In this document: piece after piece, positions 1 to 6,571 of the stretch
How the letters are laid out: each line of letters starts with the position of its first letter
Position numbering within the stretch: the first letter of the stretch is position 1
Assembly: GCA_041846575.1 (NCBI GenBank)
Contig: JBGZFC010000023.1
Coordinates: 1 to 13,644, forward strand
Origin: JBGZFC01 sp041846575
Lineage (GTDB): Bacteria > Bacteroidota > Bacteroidia > Bacteroidales > Dysgonomonadaceae
Direction: 5' to 3'
Length of the DNA: 13,644 nucleotides
The notes under the pieces: generated by a model
What the model saw: only the letters and a program-made list of their open reading frames with translations
Told to the model about the DNA's origin: nothing
Database searches by the model: none
Made by a program: the position numbers and the translations under genes

Positions 1-112
1 AAAAACGGTCAAAATTCTGCCGAAAAACAAAATTTTAATATTTTTAGCCTCCACAGAAAAGTTCTTACCAAAATATTTTTAGAAAAATCAGCCTACCAAA
101 ATTTAGCAGCAT

Positions 113-147
113 AAAAAAAGCTGCCCTTTTCGGACAGCCTCTTTTTT
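113..147. terminator. Bidirectional hairpin terminator
   Basis: A GC-rich stem (GCTG 120-123 with CAGC 135-138, then one C/A mismatch, then two C-G pairs) closes on the short loop 127-131. It is flanked by seven A on the left and six T on the right, so it has a U-tract in either direction. It probably ends a gene lying left of the window. Bases 1-112 show no convincing coding sequence. Confidence 0.75.
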
Positions 148-221
148 ACTAAGTGTTGCATTTACTATTTGAACTTACAAACAACGTAGAGTCAACTTAT
201 GATTATTTCAACTCTTCGCAT

Positions 222-229
222 TATCTTTG
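222..229 (+). promoter_or_regulatory. Bacteroidota -7 promoter box for the B3/B4 gene
   Basis: TATCTTTG fits the TAnnTTTG -7 consensus of the Bacteroidota housekeeping sigma factor. I see no good TTTG -33 box about 19 bp upstream. A transcript from here would begin around 234-237, on top of the first ATG, so the message would be nearly leaderless or the start would be one of the in-frame ATGs at 243 or 255. Confidence 0.5.
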
Positions 230-236
230 CAGTTAA

Positions 237-920
237 ATGTTAATGAAAAAAGCAATGATTAAAATTGAAGTATCCGATGAAATAAAAGCCGTGTGTTACG
301 AGTTTAGTTTTGCCGCAATAGAGTGCAATGTGCACAATACGGAGTATAATAAAGAGTTGTGGGACGATATTGACCTGTTTTGTTCAGAGTTTAAGGCGAA
401 GTATGAGATGGAAGATATTAAAAATCGTCCCGCAATTTTGGCTACACGCGAGGCATATAAGAGGTTGGGCAAAGATCCAAATCGATACCGACCGTCGGGC
501 GAAGCCTTGTGTCGCAGAATTATTCGCGGATTGGATTTGTATCGGATAAGCACGTTGGTTGATCTGATAAATCTCTTTTCTCTGAAAACCGGATATTCAA
601 TCGGCGGATTCGATGCGAATAAAATTGTAGGAGATGTTGCGTTAGGTGTGGGAAAAGCCGAAGAAAAGTTTGAGGCTATCGGACGCGGATTGTTGAACAT
701 AGAGAACATGCCCGTTTATAGAGACATTGTCGGCGGAATAGGTACGCCTACAAGCGATGAGGAGCGAACAAAAATATCTCTCGAAACTAAGCGACTTCTG
801 ATGATAATAAACGGATATTCAGGTTTTGACGGACTGAGCGAAATGGTTGATTACTCCAAAATGATGTTGGAGAAATATGCATCTGCAACAAATATCGAAG
901 TCAATATGTATCATCCTTAA
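237..920 (+). CDS. Free-standing B3/B4 (tRNA synthetase editing-like) domain protein
   Basis: A soluble protein of 227 residues with no signal peptide or membrane segment. The central part resembles the B3/B4 domain, which in phenylalanyl-tRNA synthetase beta clears mischarged Tyr-tRNA(Phe). Visible family features are RPAILATREAYKRLGKDPNR (about 64-83), RPSGEALCRR (85-94), the helix VDLINLFSLKTG (108-119) and GGFDANKI (123-130). No catalytic or tRNA-binding synthetase domain is attached. Trans-editing of a mischarged tRNA or an amino-acid-related role is inference; the function of the free-standing family is not settled. In-frame ATGs lie at 237, 243 and 255. The -7 box ending at 229 makes 237 nearly leaderless, so M7 (255, reading MIKIEV) may be the true start. 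The gene converges on the histidine kinase with a 10-bp gap and no clear terminator between them. Confidence 0.85.
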   Translation: MLMKKAMIKIEVSDEIKAVCYEFSFAAIECNVHNTEYNKELWDDIDLFCSEFKAKYEMEDIKNRPAILATREAYKRLGKDPNRYRPSGEALCRRIIRGLDLYRISTLVDLINLFSLKTGYSIGGFDANKIVGDVALGVGKAEEKFEAIGRGLLNIENMPVYRDIVGGIGTPTSDEERTKISLETKRLLMIINGYSGFDGLSEMVDYSKMMLEKYASATNIEVNMYHP

Positions 921-930
921 ACTTTGATGT

Positions 931-2139
931 TTACAGATGTTTTTTTAGCAAAATTCTTATAGTTGTGCCTTTGCCTATTTCCGACTGTTTTACAAATATT
1001 TTTCCTTTGTGATAGGTTTCTACAATACGTTTGGCAAGCGATAATCCCAAGCCCCAACCCCGCTCTTTTGTAGTATATCCGGGCTTAAAAATCTCTTTAA
1101 ACTTTGACTTATGCATTCCCTTGCCTGTATCGGTAATATCTAAACGGTAATATTTACTTCTTTCGCTAATATGAAAAGAGATGATACCTTGTCCGCTCAT
1201 GGCATCTACTGCGTTTTTCGTGATATTTTCCAAAACCCATGCAAATAAAGGTTCGTTTAACGGTACTTTAATCTCATTGGAAGGAAAGTCGAAAACCAAT
1301 TGAACTTTGTTCGAAATCCTTTTTTCTAAATATGTTGCCGAGTTTCTTACAATATCTTGAAATATGCATGGCTTAATATCTGATATTGAGCCGATTTTAG
1401 AAAAACGTTCCGCAATTGTTTCCAAGCGATGCACATCCTTATCTATCTCTTCAAGTAATGATGGGTCAACATTTTTCAGTTTTAAATATTCTGTCCAGGC
1501 AACCAACGAAGAGATAGGAGTGCCCAGTTGATGAGCAGTCTCTTTTGAAAGACCAACCCACACTTTGTTTTGTTCTGCTTTTTGAGAACTGCTTAAAGCG
1601 AAAAAAGCCAGAGCTATAAAGATGGCTATGACAACCAGTTGAATGTAAGGATATACTTGCAATTGTTTCAGTGTATATGAATCATCGTAATATAGAACTT
1701 GATCCAATTCTGCCAGCGGAATGGGTTCGTGTTGTTGCGAAAAATCTTCCATCTTTTTTGCTAAAAAAGTATCTTCGTTCTTTTCGGGAAGTTCGATATT
1801 GTTTGCTGTATATGTGTTGGTTGTTTTATCGTATAAAATTACGGGAATAGTTTTGTTGCTTTGCAAAATTTGCAATACAAGACTCATATCAATATTTTCA
1901 TTGCCCGAAGCCAACATCTCGGTAGCCATTGCCCATATCTCAATTTTACTTCGCTCTTCTTCCGATAATTTCTTTACCAATTTGTTGGATAGAGCCAAAG
2001 ATGCAAACGCAATAGCGATAGCTATGAAAACAAAAATATTTCTCACAATCTGTCGTGAACCAAAAACTAATTTCATATCGTTTTGTTTGGATAATAGTAA
2101 ATTGTTTAACGATGAAATTTCCGATTTATTTGTTTTCAA
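931..2139 (-). CDS. Two-TM sensor histidine kinase, orphan
   Basis: A membrane sensor kinase of 402 residues that should autophosphorylate on His and pass phosphate to a response regulator. A TM segment at about 33-51 and another at about 163-183 bracket an extracytoplasmic sensor region of about 110 residues that I cannot assign. I see no HAMP domain: TM2 runs almost directly into the H box KETAHQLGTPISSL, with phospho-acceptor His203. The ATP-binding domain is complete: N box ENITKNAVDAM (304-314), G1 DTGKGM (337-342), F box FKPGYTTK (351-358) and G2 GWGLGLSL (361-368). The start is uncertain, because M22 (2076) would remove a polar N-terminal tail and keep TM1. No response regulator is adjacent on either side, so its partner must be elsewhere. 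It reads the same way as the thiamin operon but lies 350 bp downstream and is probably separate. Confidence 0.93.
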   Translation of the reverse strand: MKTNKSEISSLNNLLLSKQNDMKLVFGSRQIVRNIFVFIAIAIAFASLALSNKLVKKLSEEERSKIEIWAMATEMLASGNENIDMSLVLQILQSNKTIPVILYDKTTNTYTANNIELPEKNEDTFLAKKMEDFSQQHEPIPLAELDQVLYYDDSYTLKQLQVYPYIQLVVIAIFIALAFFALSSSQKAEQNKVWVGLSKETAHQLGTPISSLVAWTEYLKLKNVDPSLLEEIDKDVHRLETIAERFSKIGSISDIKPCIFQDIVRNSATYLEKRISNKVQLVFDFPSNEIKVPLNEPLFAWVLENITKNAVDAMSGQGIISFHISERSKYYRLDITDTGKGMHKSKFKEIFKPGYTTKERGWGLGLSLAKRIVETYHKGKIFVKQSEIGKGTTIRILLKKHL

Positions 2140-2489
2140 CCATTAAATTAACGTGAGTTTGATCTAAAATAATAATGTAACGATAGGAAAATAAGATAAT
2201 AAGATACTATGTATGGTAATTATTGATACTAAAGTTTTGTTGAAACAGATAAGATTTTCTTAGAGGTTGTTAAAAAATTTTTCACGCTATAACAGGAACA
2301 ATTTATTACCGTAATCTGTATTGGCTTATATATCAGTCAAATAATCAAAGCGTTATATCGAGTAAATGTATTATAAATTCCTTTTAGCAAATAATCAATT
2401 ATGGTATATATTTGCTTATTCGTGATACGTTTAGGTTAATTTAATAGCTTTATAGTATGAAATTATATCTGAAAGTTATTGGTAAATAT
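2140..2489. other. A+T-rich intergenic gap with no gene
   Basis: This stretch separates thiD from the kinase gene. I find no credible coding sequence and no GC-rich hairpin that would end the thiamin transcript. An 11-bp direct repeat CAAATAATCAA sits at 2338-2348 and 2388-2398, exactly 50 bp apart. A plus-strand TATATTTG (2407-2414) matches a -7 box but points into the thiD antisense strand. A kinase promoter must lie here or further upstream, but I cannot place it. Confidence 0.5.
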
Positions 2490-3245
2490 TTATTGTTCTG
2501 TATTATATGGATTCACTTTCTGAAATAACATTACTAAAAAGTCGGAGGCAGAATAGCAGGCAGAGAGTAACGACTGTCCTTTTCCCAAATAACATGCAAT
2601 AGCGGATGATAGCGTGCATCCGGTTCCATGACTGTATGGGAACAGGGTTCTCTCTTTTTCCATTTTATAGACCCCTCTCTTTGTAACGAGCGCTTCCCGA
2701 ATGTGAGAATCGTCGAAATGACCGCCTTTGAGTAAAACGGATGTCTCCCATTCGGAGCATTTTTTTACAGCTATTTCTATGGCATCTTCCAATGTTTCTG
2801 CATTTTCTTTTGCAAGCCATTCAAATTCGTGTTTGTTGGGAGTAATCAGCGAGGTGAGAGGAAATAGCTTCTTTATGAGGATGTTTGAGGCTTTTTTATC
2901 GAACAATTTATTACCTCCGGTTGAAGAAAGAACTGTATCCAGAACCACTTTTTCCGGTTGATATTTTTTTAAACACTCCACTATCACATCCACATTTTCG
3001 AGGCTACAGATTGCACCGATTTTTATCGCTTTTATCGGAAAAGAACGCAAGCAAATATCTAATTGTTGCTGAAGCATATCGGCGCTTACAGGTTGCATGG
3101 AGGTTATCCGTTCAAAATTTTGAGCAGTGATTCCCGTAATAGCCGACAAGCCCCAGTAGCCCAACGAATGGGCTACTTTCAGGTCTTGTTGTATGCCGGC
3201 TCCTCCGCTACTGTCGGAGGCGGCAATGGTTAGAAAATAGTTCAT
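2490..3245 (-). CDS. thiD: Hydroxymethylpyrimidine (phosphate) kinase ThiD
   Basis: A ribokinase-fold kinase of 251 residues that phosphorylates HMP to HMP-P and HMP-P to HMP-PP, the pyrimidine donor for ThiE. The N-terminal signature AASDSSGGAGIQQDLK (8-23), KIGAI (75-79), TPNKHEFEWL (135-144), LLKGGHF (171-177) and the anion-hole motif HGTGCTLS (206-213) with catalytic-type Cys210 are all present. The usual V-x-D-P-V motif reads VLDTVLSSTGG (101-111), with Thr in place of Pro. This is probably tolerated, since the Asp and the rest are intact. Its ATG shares one base with the thiC stop (TAATG), pointing to translational coupling. It is the last gene of the riboswitch-controlled operon. Length is slightly under the usual 260-270. 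There is no fused ThiE or TenA domain. Confidence 0.96.
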   Translation of the reverse strand: MNYFLTIAASDSSGGAGIQQDLKVAHSLGYWGLSAITGITAQNFERITSMQPVSADMLQQQLDICLRSFPIKAIKIGAICSLENVDVIVECLKKYQPEKVVLDTVLSSTGGNKLFDKKASNILIKKLFPLTSLITPNKHEFEWLAKENAETLEDAIEIAVKKCSEWETSVLLKGGHFDDSHIREALVTKRGVYKMEKERTLFPYSHGTGCTLSSAIACYLGKGQSLLSACYSASDFLVMLFQKVNPYNTEQ

Positions 3246-4519
3246 TACAACGCTTTGTCATTCTTTATTGCACAAAGATTTCCACACATCGTACAATGGT
3301 CTTCATCTTTGCTTTCGGAGTCCATTTTTCGTTTTCTTGCTTTTATGGGATCGAGTGTCGATTGAAAAATGGTTTCCCAATCCAAATCCCTTCGTGCTTT
3401 GGAGATTGTGTAATCTCTTTGGCGACTTCCGTAAACATTGTTTACCACATCGGCGCTATGAGCTGCTATACGGCTTGCCATCACTCCCTCTTTTACATCC
3501 TCTATATTGGGTAAACAGAGGTGTTCGGCAGGAGTAACGTAGCATAGGAAATCGGCTCCGTGTATGGCTGCCAACGTTCCGCCAATGGCTCCAACAATAT
3601 GGTCGTATCCGGGAGCGGAGTCTGTAACGAGAGGTCCTAAAACGTAAAAAGGAGCATCGTGGCACAGTTTCTTCATCAACTTCATGTTGCTTTCAATTTG
3701 ATTCAACGGCATATGCCCTGGACCTTCTACCATGACCTGAACGCCTCGCGTCCGTGCTCTATCTACCAATTCGCCCAATACCAACAGTTCGGCTATCTGT
3801 CCGCGGTCTGTTGCGTCGGCGCCTGCACCGGGTCGGAGACCGTCTCCCAAACTAATGGTAACATCATGTTTCAGACAAATATCCAACAGCCTGTCGTATT
3901 GCTCGTAAAGCGGGTTTTCTTTGTTGTTATCCACCATCCAACGTTTTAGTAAAGCTCCTCCGCGACTTACGATACCGCAAACGCGAGGATCGTTGTCGAG
4001 AAACGAAAGGGAGAATCGGGTTACTCCACAGTGGAGGGTCATAAAATCGACTCCTATCTCGGCTTGCGCTTCAATTTCATCAAACAAATCCTCCGGATTG
4101 AGTTCGGATATTTTTTTGCCTTCGGCAAGCAAACGAGTGGCTACGGCATAAATGGGTACGGTTCCAACCATTACGGACGATTCCGATAGTATCTTTTTTA
4201 GGATTTGTCGTAAATTTCCTCCGGTGGATAAATCCATGATAGAATCCGCTCCGTATTGAATCGCTGTTTCCATTTTTCTCAATTCTTCCGGAACATTGCA
4301 ATGTTTTTCGGATGTTCCCAAGTTGGCGTTTACTTTTGTACTAAGACCGTTTCCTATGGCACGCGACGGGAAATTATGGTTTTTGTTTTTAGGAATGACA
4401 ATTCTTCCATACACTATTTCGTTTCTCAACCATTCTGCATCTACGTGTTCCTGTTGAGAGACCCATTCCATTTCAGGGGTAATAATGCCTTCTTTTGCAC
4501 TTAATAGTTGTGTGTTCAT
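3245..4519 (-). CDS. thiC: Phosphomethylpyrimidine synthase ThiC (short form)
   Basis: A radical-SAM enzyme of 424 residues that rearranges aminoimidazole ribotide into HMP-P, the pyrimidine half of thiamin. It is the short form without the long N-terminal extension of the roughly 600-residue enterobacterial and plant enzymes. Conserved blocks are NANLGTS (64-70), YGADSIMDLSTGGN (89-102), TLHCGVTR (161-168), SRGGALL (185-191), SLGDGLRPGAGADATD (223-238), VEGPGHMP (264-271), LGPLVTDSAPGYDHI (294-308) and YVTPAEHLCLP (327-337). The C-terminal cluster motif is CTMCGNLC, Cys409/412/416. This is CX2CX3C, one residue shorter than the CX2CX4C of long-form ThiC; the spacing may be normal for the short subfamily. 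Its start overlaps the thiE stop by four bases (ATGA) and its stop overlaps thiD by one. It needs a [4Fe-4S] cluster and is oxygen-sensitive. Confidence 0.97.
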   Translation of the reverse strand: MNTQLLSAKEGIITPEMEWVSQQEHVDAEWLRNEIVYGRIVIPKNKNHNFPSRAIGNGLSTKVNANLGTSEKHCNVPEELRKMETAIQYGADSIMDLSTGGNLRQILKKILSESSVMVGTVPIYAVATRLLAEGKKISELNPEDLFDEIEAQAEIGVDFMTLHCGVTRFSLSFLDNDPRVCGIVSRGGALLKRWMVDNNKENPLYEQYDRLLDICLKHDVTISLGDGLRPGAGADATDRGQIAELLVLGELVDRARTRGVQVMVEGPGHMPLNQIESNMKLMKKLCHDAPFYVLGPLVTDSAPGYDHIVGAIGGTLAAIHGADFLCYVTPAEHLCLPNIEDVKEGVMASRIAAHSADVVNNVYGSRQRDYTISKARRDLDWETIFQSTLDPIKARKRKMDSESKDEDHCTMCGNLCAIKNDKAL

Positions 4520-5130
4520 GCTGTTTTGTTTAATTGTTGATTTATTTCGTTTACTCTTTGTTCGAAATCGGATGTCTGCATAAAATACCGCACCATCGCA
4601 ATGTTTCTTGCACCTGCTCCGATTACTTCGTCTATGTTTTCGGGGAAAATACCTCCGATAGCCACTACGGGTATTTTAGCGAATGACAATACCTCTTTCA
4701 ATTGTTCCGTCCCTACGGGTTTGTCGGGTTTTGCTTTCGCATTTGTGGGATAGATGGGTCCAAATCCGATATAATCGGGATTTTTTGTCAAAGCCTCTTT
4801 AGCTTGCTCTATGGAGTGTGTCGATAGTCCTATCTTCATATCTCCCACAATTTTGCGAGCATCTTCTATCGTAATGTCATCCTGACCCAAATGCAGATAA
4901 TCGGCTTCGCAAAGCAAAGCAATATCGGCTCTGTCATTGATAACAAAACGAGTTTCGCTTCCTTTGGTTATGGAGCGAATATCTCGCCCAATCCGAACCA
5001 ATTCTCTGTCCGACAGATTTTTTTCGCGCAATTGCAACATTTTTATGCCTGCTTTCACGCATTTCTCGGCTATGGTTGTGTGAGATAGTTGCGGTTGGGT
5101 AAGGATGATATAGGTTCCGAAATTTTCCAT
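4516..5130 (-). CDS. thiE: Thiamin phosphate synthase ThiE
   Basis: A TIM-barrel enzyme of 204 residues that joins HMP-PP to thiazole phosphate to give thiamin phosphate. Family motifs run in order: QLREK (33-37), FVINDRADIAL (62-72), LHLGQDD (79-85) with the Mg/pyrophosphate-binding Asp residues, GLSTHS (101-106), DYIGFGPIYPT (119-129) and VVAIGGI (155-161). I start it at 5130 (MENFGTYIILTQPQL). The open frame runs on to 5220, but that extension lies entirely within the conserved end of thi4 and has no ThiE character. With this start the thi4 stop and thiE ATG are one base apart, and the thiE stop overlaps thiC by four bases, so translation is probably coupled. There is no ThiD fusion. Confidence 0.96.
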   Translation of the reverse strand: MENFGTYIILTQPQLSHTTIAEKCVKAGIKMLQLREKNLSDRELVRIGRDIRSITKGSETRFVINDRADIALLCEADYLHLGQDDITIEDARKIVGDMKIGLSTHSIEQAKEALTKNPDYIGFGPIYPTNAKAKPDKPVGTEQLKEVLSFAKIPVVAIGGIFPENIDEVIGAGARNIAMVRYFMQTSDFEQRVNEINQQLNKTA

Positions 5131-5131
5131 G

Positions 5132-5902
5132 TTACACCCCCAATCTTTCCGCGATAAGTTCGGCTGCTTTCTTGCCCGAAAGCAACATACCTCCAAAGAT
5201 AGGTCCCATTCGGAAGCCACCGCTCACACCGTTGGACGCCATTCCCGAAACGTATAATCCAGGGAATATTTCTTTGGTATTTTCTACGGTGGTACGCTCC
5301 GCTTCATTTATCGAAAGAGAGCTTTCGCCCACGACTTTTCCTGTTTCCGTGAAGAGCTTAATGTCGTTTTTGCGTTCCAATGTGCGGGCAATATCGCAAT
5401 CGTGTCCTGTTCCGTCGATAACCGCTTTTGCCATCACAACAAGCGGATCCACATGAAGACCTTCGCGATGCACCGGCGCCCAGTTGATAACCAAACCGGA
5501 AACTTTGTTATCTAGGAAAACCACGTCTTCTACCGAAGTGCAGTTAAACATGACCGCCCCAGCCTTAGTAGCGTGATATATAATCGACGAAGTGGCGTGT
5601 ACGGAATCTAAGGTATAGTAGTTGTCTTCGTAGTGATGGTAGTCTATTTTAAATTCATCCAAAATATGGAGCGCATTTTTTTGCACCACAATCTCGTTAA
5701 ACATCATGGCACCACCCCACATTCCGCCTCCGGGAGCGAGTTTGCGTTCGTATAGAGCTACTTTTAGCCCTTTCTTGGCGAGATAATATGCCGCAACCAT
5801 TCCGGACGGACCACCTCCGACAATGGCAACGTCAACCGATAAGTTTTTCTTGATTTTTTTGAAATAGGAATCCACAATTCCGGCAGATACGATTTGTTCC
5901 AT
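5132..5902 (-). CDS. thi4: Thi4-type thiazole synthase, His (non-suicidal) form
   Basis: A 256-residue homolog of yeast THI4 and the archaeal ribulose-1,5-bisphosphate/NAD-dependent thiazole synthases. It builds the adenylated thiazole carboxylate from NAD, glycine and sulfide. A Rossmann motif GGGPSG (29-34) is followed by YERKLAPGGGMWGGAMMFNE (51-70). The active-site block GLHVDP (148-153) has His150 where yeast THI4 has the sulfur-donating Cys205. Asp152 and His167 (TGHD) match the iron ligands of the family, and SNGVSGGFRMGPIFGGML (223-240) is the conserved C-terminal loop. The only two cysteines (121, 169) are not at the donor site. By analogy with the methanogen enzyme this should be a multiple-turnover, Fe(II)- and sulfide-dependent catalyst suited to anaerobic cells. 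It is first in the operon, 75 bp below the TPP aptamer, and takes the place of thiG/S/F/H. Close relatives are often annotated Thi4 or sulfide-dependent adenosine diphosphate thiazole synthase. Confidence 0.95.
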   Translation of the reverse strand: MEQIVSAGIVDSYFKKIKKNLSVDVAIVGGGPSGMVAAYYLAKKGLKVALYERKLAPGGGMWGGAMMFNEIVVQKNALHILDEFKIDYHHYEDNYYTLDSVHATSSIIYHATKAGAVMFNCTSVEDVVFLDNKVSGLVINWAPVHREGLHVDPLVVMAKAVIDGTGHDCDIARTLERKNDIKLFTETGKVVGESSLSINEAERTTVENTKEIFPGLYVSGMASNGVSGGFRMGPIFGGMLLSGKKAAELIAERLGV

Positions 5903-5976
5903 TTTTTGTTTATTTTTTAATGGTTAATACTAAAAAATAAAACAGGGGTGTCAAACCATTGAAATGTCGATTCTTT
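5903..5976 (-). promoter_or_regulatory. Riboswitch expression platform with competing hairpins
   Basis: The leader between the TPP aptamer and thi4 holds two stems that cannot form as ordinary nested hairpins. Stem 1 pairs AAUGGUU (RNA of 5960-5954) with AACCAUU (5925-5919), 7 bp. Stem 2 is a perfect 11-bp A/U stem, 5941-5931 with 5919-5909, with an 11-nt loop; it ends 6 nt before the thi4 ATG. The stem 1 loop also contains CACCCC (RNA of 5950-5945), complementary to GGGGUG in the 5' strand of aptamer P2 (6045-6040). There is no intrinsic terminator. This suggests control at translation start by hiding the A-rich initiation region, which is inference. Confidence 0.55.
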
Positions 5977-6050
5977 CTACTTCCCTACGCAAGTATTACC
6001 TTGATCAGGTTTAAGGGTATGATCTCAGCCGATTATAGGCACCCCCAGTT
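5977..6050 (-). ncRNA. TPP riboswitch aptamer (THI element)
   Basis: Read on the minus strand, the conserved thi-box parts come in order: GGGGGUGCC (6046-6038), GGCUGAGAU (6030-6022), ACCCUU (6016-6011), ACCUGAU (6010-6004) and GCGUAGGGAAGU (5990-5979). P2 is GGGU/ACCC and P3 is GCC/GGC. P1 is short, with only three clear pairs (ACU 6049-6047 with AGU 5981-5979). TPP binding should switch off the thi4-thiE-thiC-thiD operon. Confidence 0.96.
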
Positions 6051-6060
6051 TATTTTGATA

Positions 6061-6068
6061 CAAAAGTA
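6061..6068 (-). promoter_or_regulatory. Thiamin operon promoter, -7 box
   Basis: Minus-strand TACTTTTG fits TAnnTTTG exactly. Transcription would begin near 6054, just before the 5' strand of aptamer P1, which is where a riboswitch transcript should start. The -33 element is weak: TTCG at 6088-6085 is the nearest candidate. Confidence 0.7.
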
Positions 6069-6249
6069 AGTAATATTTTCCGGTCGAAGATACGGAATTT
6101 GTATTTTAAGACATTTTTACATAAAGAAGCACTCTCATCGCCGTCTCCTAATCCATGTTGTGGAGGAAATCAAGAGAAATTTTGCTTCGATAAGTATTTT
6201 TTTTTCAATATTTTCTGCCATTTTATTTTTTTATTTGAAGTTGTTTTTG

Positions 6250-6257
6250 TATTTTTG
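6250..6257 (+). promoter_or_regulatory. -7 promoter box for the 43-residue peptide gene
   Basis: TATTTTTG fits TAnnTTTG. A start near 6264 leaves a leader of about 15 nt before the ATG at 6279, with the A-rich stretch actaaaacta just upstream of it. No clean TTTG -33 box is seen; the one at 6234-6237 is too close. The tract is very T-rich, so chance matches are likely. Confidence 0.4.
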
Positions 6258-6278
6258 TTTAAACTAAAACTAAAAATT

Positions 6279-6410
6279 ATGTTAGTAAAAATAATCTTCG
6301 GTAGTACACTTATTTTTGTTATCGCTGTTTTTGTATTTGTAGTGTCTCAATGGTTTTTTGGCTTTCTTAAAATCTTATTTGGCAATCCAAATCATAAAAG
6401 AAAACGATAA
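6279..6410 (+). CDS. Small single-TM membrane peptide, 43 residues
   Basis: I do not recognise this family. The 43 residues begin MLVKIIFGSTLIFVIAVF, form one long hydrophobic segment (about 4-33, with Trp25 and several Phe) and end in a basic tail, NPNHKRKR, which by the positive-inside rule puts the C-terminus in the cytoplasm. Support for a real gene comes from a -7 box 22 bp before the ATG and a strong terminator 28 bp after the stop. The same frame is open back to 6099, but that part crosses T-rich non-coding sequence and the promoter, so the ATG at 6279 is preferred. It is divergent from the thiamin operon. It could be a small regulator or stabiliser of a membrane complex, a type I toxin-like peptide, or the whole transcript could be a non-coding RNA. 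Confidence 0.5.
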   Translation: MLVKIIFGSTLIFVIAVFVFVVSQWFFGFLKILFGNPNHKRKR

Positions 6411-6437
6411 ACGTATATTATAATCTCACCAATTCGC

Positions 6438-6475
6438 ACTTCGTAAGTTTACCACTTACGAAGTTTTTTATTTTA
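6438..6475 (+). terminator. Strong intrinsic terminator
   Basis: A perfect 11-bp stem, ACTTCGTAAGT (6438-6448) with ACTTACGAAGT (6454-6464), has a 5-nt loop and is followed at once by a T-rich tract (tttttattttatttat). It ends the transcript of the 43-residue peptide. Confidence 0.9.
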
Positions 6476-6571
6476 TTTATGTAGAGTTCGTCTTAATCTT
6501 GATTGAGAAGGAAATTTAAACTTACAAACCTCAATTTCCCAAACAGCTACAACCGATAATTTATTGTTATT

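Noticed and set aside
37..82. Direct repeat AATATTTTTAG as part of an array or CRISPR
   Set aside because: There are only two low-complexity copies, with no regular spacers and no further units.
2338..2398. Direct repeat CAAATAATCAA, 50 bp apart, as a regulator site
   Set aside because: It is only 11 bp of A+T-rich sequence in an A+T-rich gap; no third copy or symmetry supports an operator.
2457..2528. A 23-codon plus-strand frame after a TATATTTG box at 2407
   Set aside because: It overlaps the end of thiD on the other strand, has no -33 box and no terminator, and the promoter match is likely chance in A+T-rich DNA.
5131..5220. A longer ThiE start at 5220, giving 234 residues
   Set aside because: The 30 extra residues read through the conserved end of thi4 in another frame and have no ThiE character; the ATG at 5130 begins exactly where the family begins.
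6099..6278. An N-terminal extension of the small membrane peptide to 103 residues
   Set aside because: The added part runs through the T-rich promoter tract and is low-complexity Phe/Lys; the promoter at 6250 lies inside it.
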